Positions 22,485-35,400 are shown, counted from the stretch's first letter. The stretch: 64,000 nt of DNA from Penium margaritaceum (GCA_023375785.1 SZWC01000805.1:118550-182549), one strand, 5' to 3'. Program-made: numbers and translations. The notes: generated by a model from the letters alone, not told the origin.

Positions 22485-23146
22485 TGTCAAAATAATAAGG
22501 AACTTACAAGGTAAGGAAGATAATGTAGCAAGCAATCAATGAGCTGGGAGACAGAAGCGGAGGCAGAAGCAATTGATACGAGTTGCACGAGCAAAGGAGA
22601 AAACTGAGAGATGATCAAGAGATGTGAATGCCGTATCAAGATGCCAACAGAGAGTCTCGTCATGAAGATACGGGCATGAAGAGAGATGGCATAGCCATGG
22701 GGGCACAACTGGCGAGCACGGGTGTAAGAGGCTACAATGATAGATGCTAGAGTCTAAACGCAGTCCCTAGGTACCGAGTGAGAGATACAGTTCCAAGGGT
22801 TAGACTTTGAGAGTGATCGGATAACGGCATGCTCGCTACACTGAGGTGTAGGCTGGATAGCCGTAGTACAGAGATGCATGTAACGTGATGTTGATGGATG
22901 TAGACATAGTGAAAGTACATTGAACTGTCACACCTCAGGGGTGTTTTCAAGTGGGGAGTAGATAGTGGACGCGGTGCTGTCAGCACAAGCGTTGACTAGA
23001 GATGAGAAAACTGATGAATAGGAGGTAGAAGAAGAGTGGCAGAGGAGCATTGGGGACAGGGAAGAGCCTGGGCCAAGGAAAACACATTGAACGGATAGAA
23101 CTGGTTGAGTAAGTTATAGGAATACAACATATAAAATAGTAGGTAG
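22485..23146 (+). repeat. X module R (copy 2)
   Basis: Best-preserved R start, TGTCAAAATAATAAGG. It directly follows array block 2 and is purine-rich on the plus strand. Confidence 0.75.
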
Positions 23147-23662
23147 ACTAGCCTAGTCTGGTTGTACCACTACTCATACTCATATGGCGGTTGGTACGCA
23201 AACCATAACTACAGCCACCTTGTTACTGCTACTGCCCTTGGTGGTGTAAGAGTCGGAATCCAACTTTGTATCCCATCTTGTTGGTGCCGGTACTACTATG
23301 AGCCAAACCGGAACTTCCCGAGTTTGCTGATTGGCTATGGGAGCAAACGAGTAGTCTGACAATTCTTTGGCACATAGTAGGGACTGGGGTGCGACTGTTC
23401 CGTTACATGTCTGAAGGCGGTAGTAAGAGCCGTTGTTACCGTATGCTTTGATTGTAGGATGACGCGTGGGAGAGCTTGGATGCCAAGAGGCCGTTAGTGC
23501 CATCAATCACTGACTTGTCGGTGCAGAGCTACAAGCATTTGAGTTCTCTCACAAAATATTTATGCTGTGGGTCTTTGGGGGCACCGGGGGCCAATGAGAA
23601 CACTTCAGGGTAGATGGTGAATATGGTGCAAGCCTTGTGACTCTTGTATTGTATTCTGATAC
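23147..23662 (+). repeat. X module R2 (copy 2, inner)
   Basis: Starts near actagcctagtctgg and carries the same GGCGGTTGGTACGCAAACC and TTTGGGGGCACCGGGGGC phrases as the other R2 copies. Confidence 0.8.
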
Positions 23663-25244
23663 GCACCTACAAGGTCACAAGGCTTGAATGGATCAACCCT
23701 GATGGAGGAGTGAATCAGTGGGACCAGAGGAGAAGTGTTTGTGGAGCGTATTGTCTTGCTCCTTGCAGTGGGACAACTGGTGTGGGTGAGAAGAGCAACG
23801 TTATGGCAGGGAATATTAGTGTTGGATGAGTGCTTGTATTTGGGAGGAGTGGAGCAGGACTCTTGTGGGGACTGACTGGGAGAAGATAGAGGTTCAAAAG
23901 GGGAGAGCTTTGAGATGAGGTTTGTGTTGCGGAGATGATGAGGGAACAGCGGTGAATTCGCTGCCGCACAGGACGCTACAGGTCTAGAACTATGAAATGC
24001 GGGTCTGTGTATGGAGGAGGAGGTGGAGGGAGTATACGGTTATGCGAGGGATTGTGTTGATGATCTCAGGTTGAGTGGTAGGTTTGCTGTACGTATAGTG
24101 AGGGAAGGGAAGGACTGTCATAGGGATGTGCTGATGTGAAGTAATGGAGATGATGTATCATTTTCATGTGAGGGTTTTAAGTGCTGCCATTGTGGAGGTG
24201 AATTGTTTGTTGCATGCGTTGATTGTTATTGTTGATTTTGAGGCTAGAGGTAGGGAAAGTTGGTATGGTGGTACTTGGTTCACATGCGGTGATGATGGTT
24301 TACACTGTGACGGTGTTGCAAAGGTTCAGCGGGTGTTGTTGATGATGTGATTGTCTCGTCGCAAAACAAGTTCATGAAGGTAGGATTTGGTTCAAAAGTT
24401 GGTAGTGTTGTTGTAACTTCGGAGAAGATTATGTTGTTTGGGGCTGATGCTGGAAAGGATCCTGATTATCCTGATGCAAAAGAGGATAATGTTGGAGACT
24501 TTGGTGGACGTGATGAGCCGGGCGATGTGAAGATAAAGGGCAGGTACAGTGAGATACCACTCTTTGCAATCTGGTGAAGCAGTGCCCATTGCTTTTCTTT
24601 AAGAGTTTGTGGAGTGAGTGGTATTGGAGCTGATTCGGAGATGAATGATCACAGTTATTGCTGCAGTGTGGTAAAGAAGACCATAATCGGGGATGTATGT
24701 GGTAAGAGGTGATTTTCTACTACTGCTGCCCAATGGAGAAAGTTGTCATGCGGGAATGACTGAAAATGCTTTTCCTGATGTAGTACGGACGGATGTGGAG
24801 AGGTTGGAACCAATAGTAAGACCATGCTAATTTGAATTGGGCAAGGTACTGAGGCGCGACTAGAGAGGTGAGCTAATCATGCTGTGTATGCAAGGAGATG
24901 TTACCATGACGTCATTTAAGTGGATATTGTCACCGTTGCTTGCTTGAATTTGCTGCATACACATCACATGTGTAGGTTGGAGTGATGAAATGTCAATTTG
25001 AGTAGTATTGAAGCGCGGATGTGAACATGATAGAATGGAGCATTGAGTTATTAGACTGACGGCTGCTAATGAAGATGGATGTAGGACTTGAAGTCTGAGC
25101 ACGTTGTTGATGCAGGAATAGCTGGATGCAATTGGGTGCGGTACCGAGCTATGGGCGCGATATGGAGTGGACGTTTTCCAAGGAGTCAAGACGAGGGTGC
25201 CGCATCAATTGCCAGGCTGTCAAGGCTAACGTGCTCTCATACAA
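23663..25244 (+). repeat. X module I1 (copy 2, uninterrupted)
   Basis: The uninterrupted counterpart of 10331-10829 plus 15541-16600. It shows the pre-insertion sequence for the family-B copia (GTGAGGGTTTTAAGTGCTGCC near 24168). No coding sense is evident. Confidence 0.7.
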
Positions 25245-25835
25245 TGTCAAAATAATGAGGTGCTTATGAGGTAAGGAAGATAACATAGTAGGCGATTGAT
25301 GAGAAGAGAGGCACAAGCGGAGGCAGAAGCAATTTGTGTAGTGTGAGTTGCATGAGTACAGTAGCAAACTGAGAGATGATCAGAAGATGTGAATGTTGTA
25401 TCCAGAGGAAAACAAAGAGTCTTGTCATAAGGATATGAGGGTGAAGATAGATGGCATAGCCACGAGACGGGCATTGAGAATGGTCGGATAATGGCGTGGT
25501 TGCAATACTAAGGTGGAGGTTGGACAGCTACACTACCAAGGTACAAGTTACGTGATTTTGATGGATCTATACGTACTGAGGGTGCAGTGAACTATCAGAA
25601 ATCACAAGCATTTCCAAGAGGGGAGTAGATAGTAGACGCGGTGGTGTCAGCACGAGCGTTGATCAGAGATGAGAAAACCAAGGAACAAGAGGCAAAAGAG
25701 GAGTGGCAAAGGAGCATTAGGGGCAGTGCAGTGCCCAGGCGAAGGAGAACACATTGAACTGATGGAACTCGTTGGCAAGGTAAGAGGCGTGTAATACATT
25801 AAGTAGTGGATAGACTATGCCAGGATGTAAAAGAC
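25245..25835 (+). repeat. X module R inside the insertion
   Basis: Third R copy, slightly shortened. It is joined after a few bases to R3-like sequence without R2, I1 or I3. Confidence 0.75.
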
Positions 25836-25842
25836 GAAGTCA

Positions 25843-26436
25843 ACACTATCTTAATCTGTTGAATAATCTGAGCTCTGAATAAGATTCACCTTCTACAACG
25901 AGCCAACATTAACTACCTTGCCAACGGATTGTTGGCCACAATGAAAGATCTAAAGGCGAGCCACCCCCTAACTACTATGACCACGTCGCATTTGTGTGTG
26001 GCTAGTGGAAAGAAACCATTGCTCTGTTTTTGTCCTATTGTGCTGCATATTACCGAGGATGTTCATTCCCTTCTAGTAACCCATAAAAATTCTGCTCATC
26101 TAGTTTGCCTTTAGTTCCGCGGCTTTCCTGCCGTGTGCTTGCTCTACTCTGTCTTCGCTGATTCCCTCTTTGCCCTCTGCTCCCCATGTATGCCTTCTTG
26201 CTTCATCACTCAACTATTCGCTTTACAACCAACAACTCATCACTCGAGCTTAGCCTCAAATTTCGGTCGCTAGTCACGTGTCCACCTTGCACCTTCTCTA
26301 AATACATTGCTTCTTGTTTTCCTTCCACAACTAATTTCTTGCAACAACTTACATCTCTCTGCTTCTGTCACCTATGTGCTGTGCTTTCACATGACTCCAC
26401 ACTGTACCTACTTCTGCAACCACTGTCTCCTCTCGC
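25843..26436 (+). repeat. X module R3 inside the insertion
   Basis: Aligns with 17285-17956 and 28996-29657 and ends CCTTCGATA, a mutated TTTTGACA. R plus R3 together look like an internally deleted X of about 1.19 kb. Confidence 0.7.
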
Positions 26437-28322
26437 CGCATTCCTTCGATATGGTAATATAGCATCAGGAAACATTTCCTGGTACCTTGTGGCCCAGTCA
26501 TTGCTCCGGTACTATACTTGGTTCGCTTCTCCAGCACTCATCTACCGCCGTCACTACCAACTTATATCACTCAGTTTGGCTCGCACATGAGCAGTTGTAC
26601 CTCAATTTCACCTCGAGCTACAGCGACTTCTCCTCCTCCCAACCAAGCATTGCACCCAATCCATGCCCGTGGCAAACAATCAGTGATTTGTTGCTTCTAA
26701 AAGCCGTAGACGATTGTCGAACTGTCACCTATTGCCATGTTCTTCCAAATTTCTTGCTGCCCACACCGCTTCTCTCCTAAGGATGCTCTTACCTTCTTCC
26801 AGCTACTAGAATCTATCTTGCCTCCTCCATCTCTATCATCTAATCTAGTTGCATTTGCCTCAATGTTGTTACCTTCAACCTCCCGAGTCGCGCTATCGAA
26901 CCGTCTTCTTGCGTTGTCAGTTGCAACAGCGTGCCATCGACCGTCAGGACATCGGACACCACCAGTCTTCTTGCTATTGTTTTGAGCCAAGTGCGGAACA
27001 ATCTTTCACTCTCTTGACAACCGTAGCTAGAGCCCTCTGTCCATCTTTCGCCATTCTGCCGTAGCCAAGTTTTTGTCGCCATTGGGACATCAAATACCAC
27101 CAGTCTTCCTGCTCATGCGTCGAGCCAACTTGGGAACAAGCCATTTCTCTCCTCACATCAAAGCAACTGGTTGCCTCGTCCATGCTCACTACCGCTTACT
27201 TCACTTCCTATTCCTCCTTATACTATCACTTCATCAAGTTCATCTTTTTCACTCAAATGGTCACCAGCCTCGCAGATCCTCCTCATCACCCATCAGTATC
27301 CTCCATCTCCTCCATCCTACTTTCGCATCAGCCTCATCCTCTTCATTGTTCACACATTTGGTTGCATCAGCACTATGCAATGCATGTGGTTTTACCCCCG
27401 CGCCCATTCTGTCACCAATTATTCCTCCACTTCTAGCATTGTGCTCTGCTTGGCAGACAGATCCGCCTGGTCTCATTGCCTGATTTGTGACAACCTGCAT
27501 CCACGCCCAAACTTCCTTAATATACCCGGCTCGTCCCTGTGTCCATTATCTACCATCATTAGTATCCGCTTCATCATCGGAAACCATCAGCATCTGTTGC
27601 TAGTAAAAGGACCTACACGAGCTCGCTCCTCGTTTCACAAGAGCCTGTATCCACGCTGGGAGCAGATATCTCACGGGGTTTTGGCTCCTCCCTTCCCCTT
27701 GTCACATTCTACCCCTCTACGTAGCAGCACATGTGGTTCCACTCATGCGTCCACTTTGTCAATAACCCCTTCTTCGCCTCTCACGAGAATCGTCCTTCTC
27801 TCGACACAAAGATCCGCCTAGTTGCATCGCCTCTGTTGCAACGACTTGCGTCCATGCCAGTACTCTTATGGCGCGTAACTTGCCCTTAACTCATTGCTCC
27901 TCGACAACGCATCCCGCCTCCTCCTTCCTCAACAATGGTACGGGGATCCACCCGATAACGTCACCAACCTAGTGGAGACCTATGTCCTCAATCACCTCTT
28001 TGTAGAAAAACTCCCTCTCGTCAGAGTATCATATACCACCAGTCCTCATCTTTCTCGTCGGACTCAAGCCAGCTGGGGACTCAAGTTGTCATTCCTCCAG
28101 TTAAAGTGGATGCTCATGCTTCTTGAGTACCTCCCTCTCCGGCAAGTGGATGCAACAACCACTTATATCCCTTGCCAATACCTGCATTCGTAGCTGAAGC
28201 AAGACAAGAAAGGCACAACACCACAGGAACTGGACACCACCTGTCCCCTTGCTTGATTAACCTAGCCGATGGAACAAGCCGTTGTAGCCATTGTCTTCAC
28301 GACCTGAATCCCTCTGCTTCCA

Positions 28323-28995
28323 TACACTTCCATTGGACTAAAAGCCTTCATGGTGGCAAAGCGATTTGTGGCAGCTCCCTCTACTCTTACATCCGTGTAT
28401 TCAGTACCATCATCATCCCCATTATAACACCTTTAAGGGAAATCACCAAGGAGAATTAGCTCTCAGCGGTATGTCCTCAGAAGAGCATCCTTGTCACGGC
28501 TATTTCCGCACATGGCTCCGATTAACGAACGGTTCCTCTCTGCACTCCCTTCACTGGAAAAGACAATGAGCAACAACACAGTCACTTCCCTTCTTTGTGT
28601 TCAACCATCAATGGCGTTAATCTACTTCATTCATTGCTCCATACCCAACAGGGCACTAACTGACATTTTTCCCCATCTCTAATAAAGCCTACCAGACTCT
28701 CCTTACTGCACAGTAGAAGAGATGGTTCTACAAGGTACGATCAATGGATGGTTGAACTTTTGCTCAATCCAGGGAGATTTCAATCTCCGAAGTTCAATCT
28801 CTGATAGGATCTTCTATGTCTCCTTAATTTTTTATTTTTTATTGGGACGGACTTGGTCAAAGAACCCCCGAAAGAGGTGTTCATCTTCACCACAAATCAC
28901 TCTCTTAACGCACTTATCCAACAACCATACAAAGCTTTATCAAAGATCTGGCGACCCCTCTCTTAGACATTTGCACAAGAACCGGTGGGACTATC
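28323..28995 (+). repeat. X module I3 (copy 2)
   Basis: Aligns with 16600-17284. The frame open in copy 1 is broken here by TAA TAA at about 28680-28685. Confidence 0.65.
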
Positions 28996-29657
28996 ACAGT
29001 ATTGGAGACGAAGTCAACACTGATATAATCCCTTGGATAATCCAAGCTCTAACTAAGGTTCAGATTCTGCACTGAGCCAACATAAACCACCTCGCTAATG
29101 GATTGGGCGTCATGGTCAAGGATCTAGAGGCGAGCCATCCTATGATAAGTGTGACCACATCGCAACCGCATCCGGCTAGTGAAAAGAAACTATTGCTCTA
29201 TTTTTGTCGTATTTTATTGTATATCATTGAGGATGTTTACTCCTTCATAGTAACCTATAATATTTTTGTCACCTTCGCATCTTCGCTTCTCTGTCCTTGT
29301 TTTGCTTGTTCTGCGCTCATTCCATTTTCGCCCTCTACATCCCATGCATACCTTCTCGCTCTGTCACTCAACTCTTTGCTCAACTGCCATGAACTCATGA
29401 CTCGCGCTCAGCCTCAACTTTTGGTCGTTGTTCTTGTGTCTATGCCGTACCTTTGCCGAGCAGATTGCTTCTCGTTCACCTTCCACTACTAACTCCATAC
29501 AACAACTTACGTCCCTCTGATTTCGTCACGTATTGGTTGGTGGCAGACGTTGGTGGCCGTAGTTGGTGGTAGCGGTTTGTGGCAGTGGTTGGTGACTCCA
29601 TACTTGTACCTGCTTCTGTAACTACTGTCTCCCCTCATTACATTCATTTGACAGACT
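28996..29657 (+). repeat. X module R3 (copy 2)
   Basis: Contains the same GGTTGGTGGCAG-type short tandem phrases (29535-29595) as copy 1 and ends TTTGACA. Confidence 0.75.
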
Positions 29658-30175
29658 TGTCTAGTGAGGTTCTATGACTAATCCTACTCATATGGTGATT
29701 GGTACGCGAACCGTAGCCGCAACCGCCTTGTTGCTACTGGTGCTCTTGGTCGTGCGGGAGTTGGGACCCGACTCCGCATCCGAACGTCTTGGTTCTGTTA
29801 CTGTTATGTGCAAAATCAAAACTGTATGAGCCTACTCATTGGCTATGGAAGAGAACGGGTAGTGTGGGAAACAACTGGCGCTTAGCAGGGATCGGGGCGC
29901 TTTTGTCCCATTACATGTCCTGAGGCGGTAGTCCGAGCTGTCTTTGTCCTAAGCCGTTAAGCATAGGATGATGCGTGGGAGACCTTGGCCGTCAAGAGGC
30001 GTTCACTGCTGTCAGTTGCTGACTTGTCGATGCTGTGCTGCGACGATGTGAGCTGTCTCGTGGAATATCTATGTCGTCGATCTTTGGGGGCACCAGGGGC
30101 AGATGAGAACACGTTAGGATAGATGGTAAATATGGTGCAAGCCTTGTGAATGTTGCATGATATTCAAACAAAAAC
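29658..30175 (+). repeat. X module R2 (copy 2, outer)
   Basis: Direct repeat of 23147-23662, followed immediately by array block 3. Confidence 0.8.
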
Positions 30176-33100
30176 GAGCTACGTCCTAGTTGCTCCCTAG
30201 TTGCATCCCAGTTACACTCTACTTGCATCATAGTTATGTCCTGGTTACGCCGTACTTGTGTTCTAGTTACGCCCTAGGTGCGCCTTAGTTGAGCACAAGC
30301 TTCATTCTGTTTACACCCTTGTTGCACCCTAGTTGTGCTCTAGTTGTGCCCTACTTGCGTCCTACCTGCACCGTAGTTGCAGCCTAGTTGTGTCCTAGTT
30401 GCGCACTAGTTGCGCCCTAGTTGTGTCATACCCTAGTTTCTTCTTACGTGCGTCATAATTGCGCCCTAGGTATGCCGTACATGTGGCCTAGTTATACCCT
30501 ACTTGTGCCCTAGTTGAGCCTTACTTGCACCCTAGTTGCGTCTTAGTTGCACCCTACTTGAACCCTACTTGCTCCCTACTTGTACCCTACTTGCACCCTA
30601 GATGCGCCCTACTTGTATCCTAGTTGTGCTTTAGTTGCGCCATAGTTGCGTCTCTGTTGGACAATAGGTACATCCTAGTTGCGCTATATTTGTACCCTAG
30701 TTGCGCCCTACTTGTGCCCAACTTGTGTCCTACTTATGTCCTAGTTGCCCCCTACTTGCGCCATACTTAGTCCCTTATTTTGCCTTAGTTGAGCCCTAGT
30801 TGCACCCAAGTTGCCCCTTAGTTGGGCACTAGGTATCTCTAGTTTTGCCTTAGTTCCATCCTTCTTGCTCCTTATGTGCACCTTACTTGCGTCCTACGTC
30901 TGCTCTAGTTGCACATAGTTATGTGTTAGTTGCGCCTTAGTTGTGCCATAGTTATGCCCTAGTTGCGTCCTAGTTGGGACACAATTGGGCACTAGCTATG
31001 CCCTAGATGTAACATAGTTGTACCGTATTTGCGTTCCAATTGTGTCCTACTTGCGCTCTAGTTGCACCCTAGTTGTATCTTATTTGTGCCGTTGTTACAC
31101 CTTAGTGGAATACTATTTATGCCCTAGTTGCACCCTAGTTGCGTCCTAGTTGCACCGTAGTTGTACCCAACTTGCGCCCTACTTCTGCCCTATTTATGCC
31201 CAAATTGCGCCCTAGTTGTACCCTTGTTACACCCTAGTTACGCCCTACCTGCACCTTACTTGCGCCTTACGCCCTTGTTGTACCTTAGTTACGTCCTACT
31301 TTTTCCTTGTTTGTGTGCTATTAGTATCCTAGTTCTGTAGTAGTTTTGCCATAGTTGTACCCTAGTTGTACCCTACTTGCACTCTAGTTGCACCTTACTT
31401 GCACCCTAGTTGCACCCTTCTTTATGCCCTCGTTGCGACCTAGTTACGCCCAAGTTATGCCTCACTTGGTACTAGCTACGTCTTAGTTGCGTCATAGTTA
31501 CCCCCTAGTTGCACCCTACTTTTGCCCTACTTGCGTGTTACTTGCGGTCCTAGTTGTGCCCTAGTTGAGTCCTAGTTGCGCCTCAGCTGGGAACCAAATA
31601 TGCCCTAGTTGCACCCTCGTTGTGCCGTAGTTGCGTCCTACTTGCATCAGAGGTACGCCCTAGTTAGGCCCTAGTTACGTCCTACTTGCGTCCTACTTGC
31701 ACCCTATATGCGCTCTAGTTGTGTCCTAGTTGCGCCCTAGTTGCACCCCACTTGCGCCCTACTTGGGACCTATGTGCGACCTAGTTGCGTCCTAGTTGTG
31801 CCCTAGTTGTACCCTACTTGCACGCTTCTTATAACCTAACTGCACACTAGTTGCGTCCTAGGTACACCGCAGTGGCGTCCTACTTGCCCCCTGATTGTAC
31901 CTTACGTGTGCCCTAATGACACCCTAGTTGCCCCTCTTTTAGGCCCTAGCTACCCCCTAGTTGTGCACTAGGTATGCCCTGGTTAGGCCTCGTTGCGCCC
32001 GACTTGTGCCCTAGAGTGACCTAGTTGCACCCTAGTTGCGCCCGACTTGCGCCCTGGTTGCACTCTAGTTGTGCCTCAAATGGTACTACCTACGCCATAT
32101 TTGTACCATAGTTACGTCCTAGATGTGCCCTAGATTCACCTTACTTACGCCAAAGTTGCACCGTCGTTGCGTCCAAGTTGTGTCCTACTTGCGTCCTACT
32201 TGCGCTCTACTTATGCCCTAGTTGCGCCCTACTTCCACTTTACTTGCATTCTACTTGCACCCTGGTTGTACCCTAGTTGCACCCTTGTTGCACCCTACTT
32301 GCATCCTACTTGCACCCTACTTGCCCCCTAGTTGCATCTTAGTTGCTCCCTTTTTGCACCCTACTTACGCCCTACTTACAACGTACTTGTGTACTACTTG
32401 TACCCTAGTTACACCCTAGTCAAGCCATCATTGCACCCTATTTGCACCCTACTTGCACCATAGTTACGGCCTAGTTACGCTTTAGTTGTGCCCTATTTGT
32501 GCCCCAGTTGCACCCTACTCATGCCCTAGTTGCGTCCTACTTATGACTTACTTGTGTTCTAGTTACGCCCTAGTTGTGCCCTAATTGTGCACTAGTTGCG
32601 CCCTAGTTGCGCTTTACTTGCACCCTGGTTGCGCCCTAGTTACATCCTAGTTGCGTCCTAGCTCTACCTCAGTTTGGTACTACTCCGTCCTAGATGCACC
32701 CTAATTGTCCCTAGTTGCGTCCTAGTTGCGCCATTGTTACGTCCTAGTTGCGCCCTAGTCACGCCCTGGTTGCGCTCTACTTGCACCATAGTTGTACCCT
32801 AGTTGCGCCCTAGTTGTGCCCTACTTGCGCCTTAGTTGGACACTAGCTACGCCCTAGTTGTTGCCTAGTTGCACCCTTGTTGCGTCCTACTTGCGTCCAA
32901 CTTGCGCCCTGGTTGTGCCTTAGTTGCGCCCTAGTTGCGCCCTAGTTGCGCCTCAGTTGGGCACAAGCTACGCCCTAGTGGCGCACTACTTGTACCCTAG
33001 TTGTGCCATACTTGCGCTCTACGTGCACCATACTTGCGTCCTAGTTAAATCCTAGTTGCACCCTAGTACCGCCCTACTTGCACCCTACTTGCGCCCTAGT

Positions 33101-35276
33101 TGCGTCCTAGTTACACCTTAGTTGCACCCTTGTTGAGCCCTACTTGCCTCCTTACATGCCCTAGTTGCGTCCTAGTTGCGTCGGACTTGCACCCTAGTTG
33201 CGGCCTACTTGTACCTCAGTTGGGCACTAGCTACACCTTTTTTGTACCCTAGGCACGCCGTATGTGCACCGTAGTTGTGTGCTACTTAAGCCCTACTTGT
33301 GTCCTAGTTACATCATAGCTGCGCCATAGTTGCATCATACTTGCGTCCTACTTGTACCCTAATTGTGTCATAGTTGCGCCCTAGTTGTGCCCTACTTGCA
33401 CTGTACTTGCACCCTACCTACGCCCTAGTTGTGCGCTAGTTGTACCCTAGTTGTGCCCTAGTTCCTCCCTACTTGCATTCTACTTGCACCCTATTTGCAC
33501 CCTATATGTGTCCTAGTTGCATCCTAGTTGCACCCTAGTCACGCCCTACTTATGCCCTACTTGCGCCCTAGTTGCGTCCTAGTTGTGTCCCAGTTGCATC
33601 CTAGTTGCGCCCTTCTTGTTTCTTACTTGTACCCTAGTTGCGTCCTACTTGCGTCCTAGTTACATCCTAGGTGTGCCTCATTTGGACACTAGCTAACGTC
33701 CTAATTGCGTCCTAATTGCATCGTCATTGTGCCCTAGTTACACCCTACTTACACCCTACTTGCGCCCTAGTTACACCCTACTTGCACCATATTTGCATCT
33801 TATTTCCGCCCTAGTTGCACCATAGTTGTACCTCAGCTGGGCACTAGTTACACCCTAGTTGCGCGCTAGTTGTGCCCCTGTTGCGCCTTAGTTACATTCT
33901 ATTTGTAACCTACTTATGCCCTAGTTTTACCCTAGTTGCGCTTTAGTTACACCTTACTTGCACCCTACTTGCACCATAGATGTACCCTAGTTGCTCCCTA
34001 CTTGTGCTGTAGTTGCACCCTACTTGTGTCCTAGTCGCATCCTAATCATCTCTCAGTTATGCCCTAGTTGTTCCCTACTTGTATCCTAGTTGCGCCCTAC
34101 TTGCGCACCATTTACGTCCTAGTTGTGTCCTACTTACACCCAGCTTGCGTCCTATTTGCGCCGTAGCTACATCATAGTTGCGCCCTACTTGTGCCCTAGT
34201 TGCGTCCTAGTTGCGTCCTAGTTGTACCATAGTTGTGCCTCAGCTGGGGACTACCCACGTCCTAGTTGTGCCTAGTTGCACCCTAGTTGTGTCCTACTTG
34301 CACCCTACTTATGCCATACTCGCGTCGTAGGTCTCTGCTAATTGCACCCTAGTTGCACCCTAGGTGCACCGTAGTTGTGCTATAGTTGCACATCAGTTCG
34401 ACACTTGCTACGCCGTAGTTGCACCCTTGTTGTGCCTACGTGCATCCTAGTTGCACCCTAGTTGTGTCCTAGTTGTGCCCTTGTTGCGTTCTTGTTACGC
34501 CCTAGTTGTACCCTAGTTGCGCCTACGTATACCCTTCTTGTGTCGTACATGCGTCTTACTTGCGCCCCACTTTCACCCTAGTTGCACCCTAGTTGCACTA
34601 TAGTTGTACCGTAGTTGCGTTGTACTTTTACCCTAGTTCTGCCATACTTGTACCGTATTTGCGCCCTAGATGCACCTCTGCTAGACACTAGCTACGTCCT
34701 AGTTCTGCCCTAGTTACATCTTCATTCCGCCCTAGTTATGTCATCTTTGTACCATACTTGCAGCATAGTTGCGCCCTAGCCACACTGTTGTTACGTCCTA
34801 CTTGCGCCCTAGTTGTACCCTATTTGCGCCCTAGTTGTGCCATAGTTAAGCCCTAGTTGCACCCTAGTTCCAAGGTAATTACGCCCTAGTTAAGCCCTGG
34901 TTGCACCATACTCCTATTCTACTTGTACCCTAGCTGCACCCTACTTGCTCCCGGTTGCGCCCTACCTTCGCCCTACTTGTACCCTACTTGCGTCCTAATT
35001 GCGCTTTACTTATGCCCTAGTTGCGCCCTAGTTGTGCCATTGTTACACCTTAGTTTGACACTAGTTACGTCCTAGTTGCGCTATAGTTGTGCCCTGGTTG
35101 CCTCCTACTTGCACCTTACTTGCGCCCTACTTGCGCCCTAGTTGCGCCCTACTTGTGCCCAAGTTGTACCCTAGGTGCATCCCTGTTTCGCACGAGTTGT
35201 GCACTAGCTACGCCCGAGTTATGCCCTAGTTGTGCCCTAGTTGTGCCCTAGTTGTGCCCTAATTACACCCTAGTGG
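30176..35276. repeat. 11-bp satellite-like array, block 3
   Basis: The largest block. Its first ~2 kb is in register with block 2: marker units near 30284, 30650, 30817, 30980, 31090, 31455, 31585, 31930 and 32070 match block-2 offsets from the start, with slowly accumulating drift. The block is split by the hAT element; block 4 (39222 onward) continues it. Confidence 0.95.
35269..35276. repeat. hAT target-site duplication, left
   Basis: CCTAGTGG, identical to 39214-39221. Eight base pairs is the hallmark length for hAT transposons, and the sequence is array DNA. Confidence 0.95.
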
Positions 35277-35294
35277 TAAGGGTGCACACCAAAT

Positions 35295-35400
35295 CCACGG
35301 ATCCGCGGATGTTACTTACGGATCACGGATCTCGGATCTATCCGCGGTTCCGGATCAGCGGCAAGGATCCAATCCGTTGAACCGCGGATCCTTTGTCAAG
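35295..35400. promoter_or_regulatory. Left subterminal hAT repeats
   Basis: Multiple CGGATCCG, CCGCGGAT and GATCCGCGG words within about 105 bp, mirrored at 39060-39195. In hAT elements such clusters bind the transposase; this role is inferred from family knowledge. Confidence 0.7.

Larger units (their letters stand above)
25245..28322. mobile_element. 3.08-kb insertion in X2
   Basis: Absent from X1 at the equivalent site (about 16600). It starts TGTCAAAATAATGAGG and ends CTGCTTCCA, and is flanked by TACAA (25240-25244) and TACAC (28323-28327), a possible 5-bp target duplication. Its first 1.19 kb is an R-like segment (25245-25835) joined to an R3-like segment (25843-26436). The remaining ~1.9 kb (26437-28322) is pyrimidine-rich and seen nowhere else in the window; a phrase around 'ccaccagtc-tc' recurs near 26960, 27095 and 28037. 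No protein family is recognised. Confidence 0.5.
22485..30175. mobile_element. Repeat X, copy 2 (with 3.08-kb insertion)
   Basis: R (22485-23146), R2 (23147-23662), I1 (23663-25244), insertion (25245-28322), I3 (28323-28995), R3 (28996-29657), R2 (29658-30175). The left end reads TGTCAAAATAATAAGG and R3 ends CATTTGACA. Without the insertion it is 4613 bp, almost exactly the size of X1 without its copia. No transposase, RT or helicase is detected in any frame. Confidence 0.65.

Noticed and set aside
27171-27821. 216-codon frame and neighbouring Ser/Pro-rich frames in 26186-27821
   Set aside because: Pyrimidine-rich DNA gives long Ser/Pro/Leu frames on one strand by composition; overlapping frames in other phases are equally long and no family is recognisable.
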